A stretch of 64,000 nucleotides of DNA. Origin: Pseudocercospora fijiensis CIRAD86 (taxonomy: Eukaryota > Ascomycota > Dothideomycetes > Mycosphaerellales > Mycosphaerellaceae). The stretch is from contig NW_006921544.1 in assembly GCF_000340215.1 (NCBI RefSeq), positions 216,599 to 280,598 on the forward strand, given 5' to 3'. Positions 21,272 through 32,680 of the stretch are shown one piece after another (position 1 is the first letter of the stretch; each line of letters starts with the position of its first letter). The notes under the pieces are model-generated. The model was not told the DNA's origin. It saw only the letters and a program-made list of their open reading frames with translations, and made no database searches. Position numbers and translations under genes: made by a program.

Positions 21272-21898
21272 ATGCATGCATTTCAGCTAAACGTTGGGAT
21301 GCGACGAACTTCCTGCAAAGCTTTCGAAATGTCGAACGTGGCGAGAGCTCGAAGCCAAAACTACGGCCACGACTACGACTGGGAGTGTCGCTCAGCGATG
21401 CTTGGGTGTCTTCGCATTCCACGACCCGAACGAAGGACTCTCGGAACTTATGAACCATTTCCGTCGATTATGGCCATTCCCATAATTGCCATTCCCATCA
21501 TCGCATTATGGCCATTCCCGCATTCTCATCATGGCCATCCCCATCGAGCATGGCCATTGTTATGTTCGTGGAATGAAAGACGCTCTACAACTTGTCTAGT
21601 TCCCGCGGGACAAATCAGCCGAGCTGGATATTGGCGACGCAAGGCGTTCTTAATGGGGTCGACTGCGCAATGGATGATCTTTGCATCGCCCAAGCGCGCC
21701 GCCCAGGATACCTTGATCGATGTTGCGACTTGCCCTTCTTTGGTGCCGCTTTCCTTCCTTGGTATAGAGCAGGGATTGGCAAAGGCGCAAACTGCTCTCA
21801 AGTCCCGTCTCAACATACTCCAACGGCTGTTGATTCCGGGTCGTTTGGATACGATCACGATACCACCGCGGCGACGGCTGACCGAAAACGACCAATAG
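21272..21898 (+). CDS. Hypothetical protein, 208 aa
   Basis: Starts at an ATG (MHAFQLNVGMRRTSC). The first half covers an ATGGCCATTCCCAT-type repeat (21,470-21,560). The second half looks protein-like: LVPAGQISRAGYWRRKAFL, then ALKSRLNILQRLLIPGRLD near the C-terminus. The minus frame 21,529-21,939 is also open over this part and cannot be excluded. No family recognised. May be an exon or relic. Confidence 0.3.
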   Translation: MHAFQLNVGMRRTSCKAFEMSNVARARSQNYGHDYDWECRSAMLGCLRIPRPERRTLGTYEPFPSIMAIPIIAIPIIALWPFPHSHHGHPHRAWPLLCSWNERRSTTCLVPAGQISRAGYWRRKAFLMGSTAQWMIFASPKRAAQDTLIDVATCPSLVPLSFLGIEQGLAKAQTALKSRLNILQRLLIPGRLDTITIPPRRRLTENDQ

Positions 21899-21899
21899 G

Positions 21900-22264
21900 A
21901 AACAGCAGTGAACCTCAAAAACACACGCAAGAAGATCAAAAAACTACCGAGAGTAGCAGTGAAAGGGACTCGAATGCGGAAGGAAGATCAGCGATCTAAA
22001 GAGGGAACGCTTAGGAAAGACATCGGCAGTGTGTTTACTGCGATGCTTGCTCTTGAAAGGCCTTTAGAACGGGCACACATCGCATATACTCGCAACCGCT
22101 CCTCCCTCCTCCCTCCTCCCTCCTCCCTCTCAAACAGTGAGAAGTGAAAGTAGATGGCGCTTGACGCTCAAGCTAGAACACAGGTAGCCTCACGAAGAGA
22201 CTATAGACCTAACACGACCGAACCGATTGAGAACCTGAGTTCAGGAGCGCCGCGATAGTACTGA
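21900..22264. other. No gene seen
   Basis: Ordinary base composition; a CTCCCTCCTC pyrimidine run at about 22,100-22,130. Nothing else recognised. Confidence 0.4.
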
Positions 22265-22440
22265 TTCACTCGATCTGACTAGGTATAAGAACTTTGGTAG
22301 GTGGCGCAGATTCAGAACTATTCACGACCTAGTACTGAGCTGCCAAACCAGATACTCGGTAGTCGGCTCGACACCAGGTGTCGGGCAGCATATAGTGTCA
22401 AGCAGCACTAGGTGTCGGGCAGCAATGCGAAACCTAGAAT
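22265..22440 (-). repeat. Dispersed palindromic repeat, copy 4
   Basis: Contains the perfect 15-mer palindrome CGACACCAGGTGTCG and further ATATAGTGTC/CACTAGGTGTCGG modules. Its reverse complement matches 1-165, including GGCAGCTCAGYACTAGGTC and TCTGAATCTGCG. It ends at the edge of the RIP-mutated Copia block. Confidence 0.75.
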
Positions 22441-22785
22441 TTAGAAAGCGCGAAAACTAGCCGAAGAAACAGGTTAAGAACATTACGAAGGATCGCTAGT
22501 TAGAGACAATAGCGCTCCCTTTTATACCGTGTTCGATAGGGCTTAGTTAAATAGTTCTAGTAGGTCTTATAAGTTTTATCGATTTTTTTATAAGTTTTAT
22601 AGCTTTCGTAACTTTTAGAGCTTTTATTACTTTTATAGATTCGGTTCTATAGGTCCTTCTAGTATATCTTTTTACTAGTAGGAGGGAGGATTAGTCTCGT
22701 TCGTTCGTAGCGTATTCTTACTCGTTCTAAATAAGATAAATCCTACGGTATAGTATAGTACTACTAGTTCTTAAATTATAAAGAC
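22441..22785. other. Mutated sequence between repeat and Copia copy B
   Basis: AT-rich and RIP-marked, with AAGTTTTAT/CTTTTAT runs at 22,565-22,635. It may be the rest of the LTR or flanking sequence of the inverted Copia element; no gene seen. Confidence 0.4.
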
Positions 22786-22987
22786 ACTTGTTATTTATAT
22801 TATATATAAGCGGCGAACCGATAGAATTGCTTGCTATTTAGGTAAAAGACTTACTAGCTACTTATATACGCTAACGCTAAGACTTATAAGCTATTACTTA
22901 GGCTATAAGTAAATAAGCCCGAAGATTCCTTCTCTTTCTATTACTTATAAATCTAACTAGCCTCGTATATACTCGAGTATTCTAATA
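22786..22987 (-). repeat. 3' LTR remnant of Copia copy B
   Basis: Minus strand starts TATTAGAATACTCGAG at 22,987 and aligns with 15,416-15,625, sharing AGCAAGCAATTCTATCGG. It diverges beyond about 22,790. Confidence 0.65.
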
Positions 22988-25900
22988 CTTTCTCTACTTA
23001 GCTATCTAGTCGTAAACTAAATAGCTAAGTCCTAATCCTTCTTAATCGTTTTTATCCCTAGGACTCTTTTTACGTTTTCTTCGAACTTCCCTTTCGTTAG
23101 GGATTTAGTAAGGAAGTCTGCTAGTTAGCCTTTAGTCGGAATATACTTTATATCGACTAGCTTGTCCTCGACTAGTTGCCGTACGTAATATACCGCTACG
23201 TCGATATATTTCGTTCTAGAATAAAATTCCGGATTTTATACTAAAGCGATAGCTGCCTTATTATCCCTATAGGTAGTCGTAGGTTCTTTATAGTTATCTT
23301 CTATAAGGTATTATCGTAGTCGAGGAGACTCCGGATCTAAATAGCTTCTTTTATAGCGTAGGATAGTACTAAGTATTCGGCTTCTATAGTACTAGTCGTT
23401 ACGGACCTTTATAGTTTAGTAGACTAAGATATAGGCCCTCCGGCTAATAGGGATATATATCCTATCGTTAACTTCCTAGTCGAGTCCGCCGCGTAGTCCG
23501 AATTAGTATAGATAACCGGTAGACGAGTATCTAAATTACTTATATCGTTTTTGTTCTTAGGGATAGGACTATACTTTATATAGTAGTCCCGAGTTTCACC
23601 TAGGTATCTAAGGCCGTAGATATATCCGTTATAGTATCTCCTAGCCGGATTTACTAAGGATTAGCTTAGTCGTTACGTTAGAAAAGATATATCTAGCCTA
23701 GTAGCTCGTACGGTCTAATTTAGTTTCCCGATAAGTCGTTAGTATTTCCGGACGTCTACTACCTCCTTATTCTTTATAATAGGTAGTAGATTCGCGTATC
23801 CGCTCGCCGGAGTCGATACTCGGAAGGTTTCGTCTAGATATAAGCTCTCTTTCCTAAGCGTATTTTCGATATAGTCCCTTTAATCTAGTAGTATAGACCC
23901 GTCGGCTTCTCTCTCGATTCGTACGCCTAGTATAAGCTTAGCGGGACCTAGATCCCCTATTTCAAACCTCTTTATAAGCCCGTCCTCTAGCTGTTTAATC
24001 TCTGCTTCTGTCTTTACTAGTATAATAGGATCGTCGACGTATAACGTAACTATTAGCGTATAGTCGCAACTAACGTAGACCGATTAATCCGCGGATATAG
24101 TATAGAGGTTGTATTCTTCGAAGAAAGCCGTAATTATCTTATTCTAAACTCGTCCGGATTATTTTAGTCCTTATACTCCCTTTAGGTATTTAAGTTCCTT
24201 ATTAGTTCCGGGAACGTCTATGCCTTCCGGGATAGCTAGTTAGACTTCCTCCGTCAGTTCTCTAAGTAGATAGGCACTTACTATATATATTTAGAATATA
24301 GCAAGTCCTTTACTAGCGGCGATAGCTAGGAGAATACGTAGGCTTTCGAGAGGTATTACCGGAGACAATCTTTTAAAGTAATCGATCCCGTAGCGTTATA
24401 TAAAGCCCTTTCCTATAAATCTCGCCTTAAACTTATCGATTTGTCCGTTTAGTAGTATTTTTACTTTTAACCCCCTATTTTAGAATAATAACGTTTATTT
24501 GCCCTTTTCCGTCCTTTAGCTTAGAATAGTCGGTAATCTCGTAGGTATTATTACCCGTTAGGAACTCGATATATTGTTTAGTAGCGTCTTTCTATTATCG
24601 GGAGTAAGGGCCGTTAATAGCTTCTAAATAGGTCTCGGGAATAGGTATATCGAAAGCCTTTTAATAGTCGACTTTTAGAGCCGCTAGCTCTATCTCGTAC
24701 CTTACTCTCTTCGGTACCCTAGAGACCCTCCTAGACTTTCCTAGTCCTCCTTAGTTTATATTCGAAGCCGTAGGAGTAGTAGACGGTTCTCGAGTTATTC
24801 TTTCGTCGTCGTTATTTAAACTATCGTTATTATTTAAACTGTCTTCTTTGTCTTACGGTTCCGGAGTATTATTTTCGGCTTCGGAATCTCCCTCTATTTT
24901 CTTAGATTCTCCTTTATTTAGGAGATCGATATCGTTGCCGTCGCTATCTATAATAGGCCGTAGAGTAGTATAAGAAAATAGGTCTATAGTAACGTATAGA
25001 ATACCCTCTACTAATCGCAGTAGTAGCTAGTAGAACTAAACCGTACCTTTCTAAGAATAGGGTAGAGTGTTTTCTATTAACTAAGCTCGATAGCCCTATA
25101 CGGCTAGTATATCCGCCGAGCCGGCTACTAAGTATATCCGTACGAGCGACTAGGTATCTCGGCGTATACGCTAAGCAGGCTTTACGCTAACGGATTAGTA
25201 CTGTACGTAATAAGATTATATAACTATTATATAGGATTTGCTAAGGTAGGATAGGAGACTTTACTTACTTAGGTTCTTATAAGTAGGTAGCTCTTCTCCG
25301 GATAGTAGACTACTTCTCTTAGTCGATTCGTTAAATTTAACGATAGTATAGATCCCGATAGCGTTTGTCTTAGGATTATAGATTCTATACTACTTCGTAG
25401 ACTTCGTATATCCGACGAAGATTTCCGGAAATGCCGTCTTTTCTAGCTTATCTTTCCTTTTCTTTTTAGGAATAAACGGATAGGCTAGATAGCCGAATAC
25501 CGTAAGTGTTCTCCGCTAGGCTTTCTTCTAGTATAGAGCTCCTTAGGAGTTATATCTCTTCCTTTAATAGGTAGCCTATTAAATAAATAGGTAACTATAT
25601 AGGCCGCTTCGCCTAAAGATCGTTTAGGTAATCCGGATCCTTCTAAAGCCGCCTATACCTTAGATATAATAGAACGGATTTGTCTTTCTACTACCCCGTT
25701 TTATTCTAGAGTATAGAGCGTCGTTGTTTCGATTTATAGTCCCGGGTAGGATTTAAGAGCTTTAAGAAGCTCCGGAGCGTTGTTAATTCTTACGTCCTTT
25801 AGTGTCCTCCTAGATTTAAGTCCGGCCTCGTATTTCTAAACCTTATAGGCTTCCTATACATTGCTTCTATAGCGAGTAAGACGGATATCTAACCGTCTTA

Positions 25901-27170
25901 TCGCGTCGTCTATAATCGTTAGTATATACCTATTTCCTCCTAAGGTATCGTACTTATACGGACCCTAAAAGTCGATATATATCCTATCTACGTAACCTTA
26001 TACCTTCTCGGGCTTATCTCGAGTCTATCGTCTATTAGACCTAATCGTAATATAAGTCCCGTAAAACTTATCTAGCGTCGTAAGCTCCGGGACTCCTATT
26101 AGTACTTTATATACCTTAAGTTGTTTTTCGTTTCCCGGATATCCTAGGCGTTAATACTAAAGTAGAGTAGTACCTTTAGTCGTAGTAGTAGCTACTCTCG
26201 TCGGTCTTATTAGATCTAGATTTCTTTTTAATATAGGACCTTCCGACGCGTACTACTTTAGCTAGTTCTTCGTTTCCTCTTCGAAGTATAGCCTCTTCTT
26301 TAGTAAATAGAGTCGTAATACCTCGTTCCGAGAGTTAGCTTATTAAGAGAAGGTTATATCTAATCTCGGAGAGGTATATTACGTCTTAAGTTATAGTCGG
26401 AATTCTATAAATCGAACGAGGATTATTCCGGATCCTCCGATCTTTATCGTTTTACCGTTCGCTAGAGTAAAGTCTCCGGCTTCTTCCTTATAATCTATAG
26501 GGTAGGCCTTATCGCTAGATATATATCTAGTATATCCGGAGTCTAGGATCTAATCCCCTTTATTAGATAGTTAAGTCGTAGAATCGATAGCCGTCTAAGC
26601 CGCGATCTTAGATTCCTCCTTATTCTTTTCTTAGATGTTTCTACTCTTTAGGTCCCCTTTATACTTCCTATAGTCCTATTCGACCTTTTAGTAATAGTAA
26701 TACGTCTTTCCTTTAGCTTAATTAGCCGTATTAGAATTTAGCCGTATTAGCCTTATTGCCCTTCTTTCCGTTACTAGCCTTATCTTTCGCCGAATCCTTA
26801 GTATATCGGGCTACTACCTTATCGTTTTAGAGGTAGTAATAGTATATTTAACGTCCCGTAGTCGTTAACTGTTTCTCGTAGGAAGAGTAGATAAACCGGC
26901 CGCCTTTAGGGCGAATATAGTAGACAAATACTTTTCTCCTAAAGACGATATAAGGACTACCTTCTTAGAGGCCTCCGAGGGAGTTTAATCTTTATCCGCG
27001 GCCTTAATCTCGGAATAGATTTACGTAAGAGCTAAAGCCGTAGTATCGATATCCTTAAGGGCCTTAAAAGAGTAGAAATAGGAGAGTAGCGTAGAAACCC
27101 GTTCCTTAGTCGATATAGAATATATATAATAAGTATACTAGACGAGTTACGGCTCGTACGCTACTATATC
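22786..27170 (-). mobile_element. Ty1/Copia LTR retrotransposon, inverted, RIP-mutated (copy B)
   Basis: Minus-strand copy of the element at 11.46-15.67 kb with the same order: gag about 27,150-26,650, protease about 26,560, integrase about 26,150-25,350, RT about 24,700-23,700, RNase H about 23,550-23,080. The RT catalytic box Y-V-D-D is intact at 24,030-24,041, unlike copy A. Stops are almost all TAG/TAA on the coding strand or arise from TGG. Homology with copy A ends in gag near 27,150 (KERVSTL), so both copies are 5'-incomplete. The two lie inverted around a non-mutated island of about 5.7 kb. Confidence 0.9.
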
Positions 27171-28430
27171 TAGTATAGTTATTTCACTTCCTCGATCTAG
27201 AGATAGGAGAGCAACGTATTAAATAGGCTCGAATAATATCTCTATTCCCGTAAAACTCGATATTAGTCGCCGAACTTCGGCTAAGACAAACGCCGTAGTA
27301 CTAGAGTTAAAGCAGTTAGTTTAAGGTAGTAGATCCTAATATATATACGTACTATCTAGGTATCTAGATTTATTAGTATAAGAACGAAGTTATATATCTA
27401 TACTAGGTATCGTACGAGTAATAGTACTTATACTAGTATAAGCTTAGTAGTATTAAATTAGCGAACACTCCTATATATTCTAAGAACAAGCTATAAAGAT
27501 ATAAAGGTATACTAGAATTAGCGGAATTCGTTAAGTCTACTAGTTACGTATATAAGCGCTTAGCTACGGAATAATTCAAACCCGACCTAATATACCCGAA
27601 GTAGTAGAAATTGTCTCCCGACTTAGCTCTCGCTAAATTTATACTATCGAAAGCTTCTCCCTTATATTACTAACCATCTAAGCTATACGAAGCAAAACTT
27701 AATACTATATAAATAATTCTAGTAAGTATATAGGCCCTCTAAAGCCGTCGCTACCTCCTTCTCTAGCTCGCCTATACCTTTCTAATATTCTTTTGTCCTA
27801 TACTCCTAGCGTATAGGCTTTTAATATTTCCTTTCGACTCGGATAAAGCATTCGGACTAGCTCGGATAGGAGCAAGAGATTAGGGCTATAACCCTAGTAT
27901 AGACACCGCTACAATTGGGATGTATATCGGATTCGTAAAGATGTTTTGTTATATTAGTGTTAGGAGCGAGTAGAGCATCTACACGCCTCGGCTCTTAACG
28001 TACGCTCGTACACATTTATAGACTAGGTAGGATAAAAGGAGCAGGATACAACTACGAGTCAAGTTTGAAAGGGGTCCTTAGAGTGAGATCTAGCGGGTCC
28101 GAGAGGCTCCTACTCCTATAGTTGCTAGCCGGCTATAAGCGTGCGAGGCTGCATATTCCTACCTCCGTTTAGGCCTTTGTATATTAAGGATTACGTTCCG
28201 CGGTAGTGAATTGGTTAGATTGCACGTAATAGATTTAAATAAATTAGGGCTAGCTTCCGTCTTTCCGAACAACCAATTATATACTACTCTACCTAATCCT
28301 TCGCCTAAAGGCCTAAAGCTAAACCGCTGATTTTTATCGTGGATTCCGCTATTAAAATACGATCTCGCTACACTAACGACAACTAGCAAATCCAATACAA
28401 GGAGGTTGTAGCCCTGCTAATTGCGAGTCT
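27171..28430. other. Junction segment, partly lightly mutated
   Basis: To about 27,890 the sequence is strongly mutated with no recognised frame. From 27,890 to 28,430 CA and TG reappear, so RIP is weaker. A 78-codon minus frame (28,395-28,159, MDLLVVVSVARSYFNSGIHD) is open here without needing stop repair, but I do not recognise it. It may be a unique spacer between two repeats, touched only by spreading RIP. Confidence 0.4.
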
Positions 28431-29089
28431 AACGATCTAAAAATCTCGTATATACGACGTATACGCGCTAAGTTATACCAATTTAGCCGAGTCTACTTCT
28501 ATAGCTGTCCGCCTATCTAAACACACCGATTCTTAATATATCGCTATATACTAAGTCAACACCTAGAGGTCCTTAATTAGGGCTATCCGACTAACTTCTT
28601 CGCTATACGTACCTGCGCGCGACTTCTCGCTATCGAGTTCTCGTCTACGTCGGAAATAGCGGTAGTAACACCCTCTTTTATTTTTAACTAAACTAACTCG
28701 AGGCCCTTTAGAAAGTACTCGCGATCGACTTTCTTGCTATATACGAGTGCGTACGGCGTAGTAGTGCTAAGTTCTCGTTACTCTGCCGATAGTATTTACT
28801 AGCGGCTTAGAAGCCTCTAGATATACTACCCCTAATACACCCGAAACACCTACAAGCTCGTAGACCTAGTATTCCTAACTAACTTTGCAGTAATAAGCAA
28901 CCCCCTACGACTTCTTGTTGTTAAGATCTAGCTAAATAGCGGAGGCGACTTTAGCTAGCTAGCTAGCTAGCTACTCGAGTCGACTACTTCGAGCGCTAAC
29001 AAACACTAGCACTAGTAGTACAAGCGACACTATAAGCGGCTCCGACTTGACTAATTAAGCTAACACTTCCGAGCTCAATCGTCGTAGCG

Positions 29090-32000
29090 GAGATAATTAG
29101 TATAGCTCTTCTTATCTAATAGAAGCGCTACTAATATCTAAACTAGACCGTCGTAGCGAAGAAGATATCGGCCTGCCGCCTCGACTAGACGATAAAGACG
29201 AGGAAATGCCTACTCCGGAAGACCTACCGCTACTAGGAGAGACTTCCGATATGCTAGGCCCTTTATCCGATCTGCTAGGTCCTGCATTCGCTAGTACATT
29301 CGCCGGTCTAGTACTCGATAAAGATCGCCGCCGCTAGCGCTAGTACTATAGCGACTACTACAACTCTAAGAACATGCTAGGCGATAAGGACCGCTTAGCT
29401 GCTCGCCGCTAGCCTACTCGCCTTTAGCCTGCTCGCCTTTAGCCTGCTCGCCTTTAGCCTGCTCGCCTTTAGCCTACTAAAGAGCGCGCTACTCCTCGCC
29501 GCCTACGAACCGCTAATCGCAATATTATATATAATTAGCTAGTTAATAATAGTCTAACTAAGGATGAGGATGCTAATATAGATAAAGAGCCGTAGAGCGA
29601 GGGCGAACTAGAGCGTAAGCGCCGTGCTAGTAATGCCTCCGATAATAACGATTAGCCTGTTTAGCATCCTAGTAAGCGCGGCCTCGATAAGATAAACGAC
29701 GAGAAAGAGGGCGAACTCGAGCCTACTAGCAATCGTAGTCCGCGCCGTATACTAAAGTAGAAGTACGCCCTCGCTATAAAGCACCTTGCTTAGCTTAAAT
29801 TACCGATAGAGAAGATGTTGTTTATATAGTTTAGCAATAAGGGCACTAAGACCTATCGTAAGCGGGTATAGGCTATATAAGACATGCTACCTAATAAGCA
29901 TCTTATTAGTACTATCTAGCTGCGAGCTAAGGTTAAGAACTTAATTAGCAAGAAGTTCTTTAATGCGTACAAGCTAGAAGAGAGCCTTGCTATACTACGC
30001 CGCCTCTCCGAGATGCATAATGTAATCTATAGTATTGCACCGAATTAGTACCGCCTACTCGAGGACTTTATACTGCCGAATACCCGCAAGGATACTATAT
30101 AGCGAGCAATGTTATTCAAGGATAAGCGTAATATAATGCAGAAGCGTATCTATACAATCACGTATATAGTAGTGTATTCGATAGCGATAAAGCGAGCCTC
30201 CTAGATACTAAAGTCGCTTAGTCTGCTCTTAGTATATATTAGCAATCTACTAGCTCCGCTTATCGACACCCTATATAGTATAGGTCTGCTTCCTTCGTAT
30301 AGGACTATTTAGGCGTTAATTAAGAAGAATACTAATACCTAGCGGCTAAGGATCCTCGAGTAGGCAAAGCTATATATTTAGTAGCTCTACTACGACAACT
30401 TCAACCGCTAGGCAAAGCGCAAGGATTAAGACATTGTAGATAACAATAAATAGGTTAATATTACTAATTCGTACATCGCCCTATGTAATAATCTTCTAGA
30501 GGGCGGCTTAATATAGGACATGCTAGACCGGTCTAAGCTAGTACTAACTAAGAACATTATCTATAACATCGATAATAATAATACTATCGAGGCAGTCGAG
30601 ATGCACTAGCTCTACGAAGCCTATATATATGTATTCGGTAATGCGATTAAGGCGGTGTTTAAAGCAGCTAAGGATAGAGGCTATCTAGTCTAGTAGCTAG
30701 AGTATCCGGAAATCGACTGTAGCTTTAAAGGCAAGACCTAGTTGCTAGCTATGCCTCTATTATAGAACGACGAGATCTCTAATAAGGGCACTGCCTTAGT
30801 GTACGACGACATCTACTAAAGCAACCTTAGCCTAAAGCCTAATAATCCGATATTCGACAATCGATTGATTATTAACGTTAGTAATTAGCTTACGATCGAG
30901 CGTATGCTGTCTATAATCTTTAGCGGTATCGAGAATAAGGCGGCATACGATAAGAAGCAGCATATCCTTCTAGTGCCTACTTAGTTCTACATCTTTATAA
31001 ACCTATACTTTACGCCTTTCCGTACCTACTAGAACAAGAATAAGGCTAGTGAACGCTTAGACTTCTCTCTATTGTCTAATGTTAACTTCTAGGGTATAAA
31101 GGAGGTTAATCCTAAATTACTAAAGTTCTTCCGTATATAGAGACTACTTAAGCGTTGTTTTAATGCTCGAGTTATCGCTATGCTACTCTAGATTATAGTT
31201 AATAGTAGCTATATTACCGAGGACATTGTTAGAACAGGCTAAGGTAATCAAACTCGCCCCGAGGTTGTTAAGCAGGCTATTATCGAGAAGATCACTGCCG
31301 CTAAGTATATAGACATCTTAAAGGAAATACATAAGCTGCTCTTATCGCTAGAGGCATAGGATAGTATACCTAATCGACTAGCTACTACTACTGCCGACGG
31401 CGCGGCACTAAATGGACTAGATGCGGCCTTTACTTCGATATATAGACTACTAAAAGAGATCTCCTTATTTATACGTGTTCGCTATACCGTCCGTATATAG
31501 GATATCGGTTATCTCCGTCGGTGCGTAGATTACACTATTCTAATGTTCCTCGGTGCTAGACAGAGCAATTATAGCCGCCTAATAACCTACTTCTATTTCC
31601 TGTTAAATAAAGGTAGTATAGCGGAGCTATAGAAGGCAGTTCTCGCTACTAGAACAGTTAATCAATCTAGAAAGAAGGGCTATACTGTCGGTAGTAATAA
31701 GATGATTAAGCTAATCAACTACGTACTCTCGGAGGATTACAAGCGCCTTACTAACTCGACTTATAGACTTGCTACCGCCTTTAAGCGAGTATTAATAAAT
31801 AGGGAGCTATCCCGTCTTATCCGGGATATGTTTAAGGAGAATTCTAGTGTCTATCGAACTAGCTATTACACCGAAAAGGACATTAGCGTAGGCGTGTTTA
31901 ATCGAGCCGACAAGATCCGTATCGATAGCTTTACGAAGTAGTAGTATAGAAGCTTTACGCTGTTAGACGATATCTAGAACATTAGCGCAGATTAGATACT

Positions 32001-32400
32001 AGCGGTCGTTAAGAACTTCAATACTGCTAATTAGAACTTTATGCGAGGCCGTACTACTATACTGCAATCCGATGCCTTAGACGGTCCTAATACTACGGAG
32101 CGCCTCGAGGGTATTAATTATAGTCTAATCGAGGAGGCAGTGCTTAATCCAGATCGAGACGATGTATAGGTTTAGCTAGCAGATAGCACTACTTAGCTCT
32201 TCGAGAGCGTTAAGAGCTAGGACCTAACTAGAGCTAGAGCTAGAGCTAGAGTTAAGGGAATAGATATAGGCCTTTTAGTACGTATAGGTAGCCTCGGCGA
32301 TAACGGCGGCAGTAACTTCTAAAGCAATAGAGCATAGCATTCGATAGATATTAATGCGCGTAGCTTGATTAAGGATGTACTTTATAGTTCCTAACTAGTA
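29090..32400 (+). pseudogene. DUF6589-like protein, RIP-broken
   Basis: One plus frame of about 1,060-1,100 codons is continuous if TAG/TAA are read as mutated Gln. The N-terminal third is acidic, then Arg/Gln-rich with a 15-bp repeat (QPARL units), then Lys-rich. The central and C-terminal parts resemble the fungal DUF6589 family: LYYDNFNRQAKRKDQD at about 30,390 (family: Y-D-N-F/I-N), NNKQVNITNSYIALCNN, a long helical middle, GYLRRCVDYTILMFLGARQ and NYSRLITYFYFLL at about 31,505-31,610. A frame of 79 codons without any stop remains at 31,702-31,941. Function is unknown; a transposase-like role has been suspected for such proteins from their repetitive distribution. Family call moderate. Confidence 0.6.
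29417..29478 (+). repeat. 15-bp tandem repeat in the DUF6589-like gene
   Basis: Four copies of TCGCCTTTAGCCTGC, in frame (five codons), giving a Q-P-A-R-L-type repeat. Confidence 0.85.
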
Positions 32401-32423
32401 GTATACGTGAATCTCCGTCTATC

Positions 32424-32680
32424 CGTCTATCTATCTATCTATCTATCTATCCTAAACATTCTACTTGCCTAAGGTTTCCGTCGTTATCGTATTAATTACT
32501 TTTGCTAGCGCTAATTGCTAGAAACGCGCTTAATCGACGTATCTAGTACTAACTAACTAGCTAACTAGCTAACTAACTAACTAGCTAACTAGCTAACTAG
32601 CTAACTAGCTAACTAGCTAACTAGCTAACTAGCTAACTAGCTAACTAGCTGACTAGCTAACTAGCTAGCCGGCTAGCTCT
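32424..32680. repeat. (TCTA)n and (CTAACTAG)n microsatellites
   Basis: TCTATCTATC run at about 32,424-32,452, and at 32,550-32,672 about 15 copies of the 8-bp CTAACTAG with few interruptions. RIP-type changes may have contributed TA steps; the runs mark the spacer between the two convergent genes. Confidence 0.9.
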
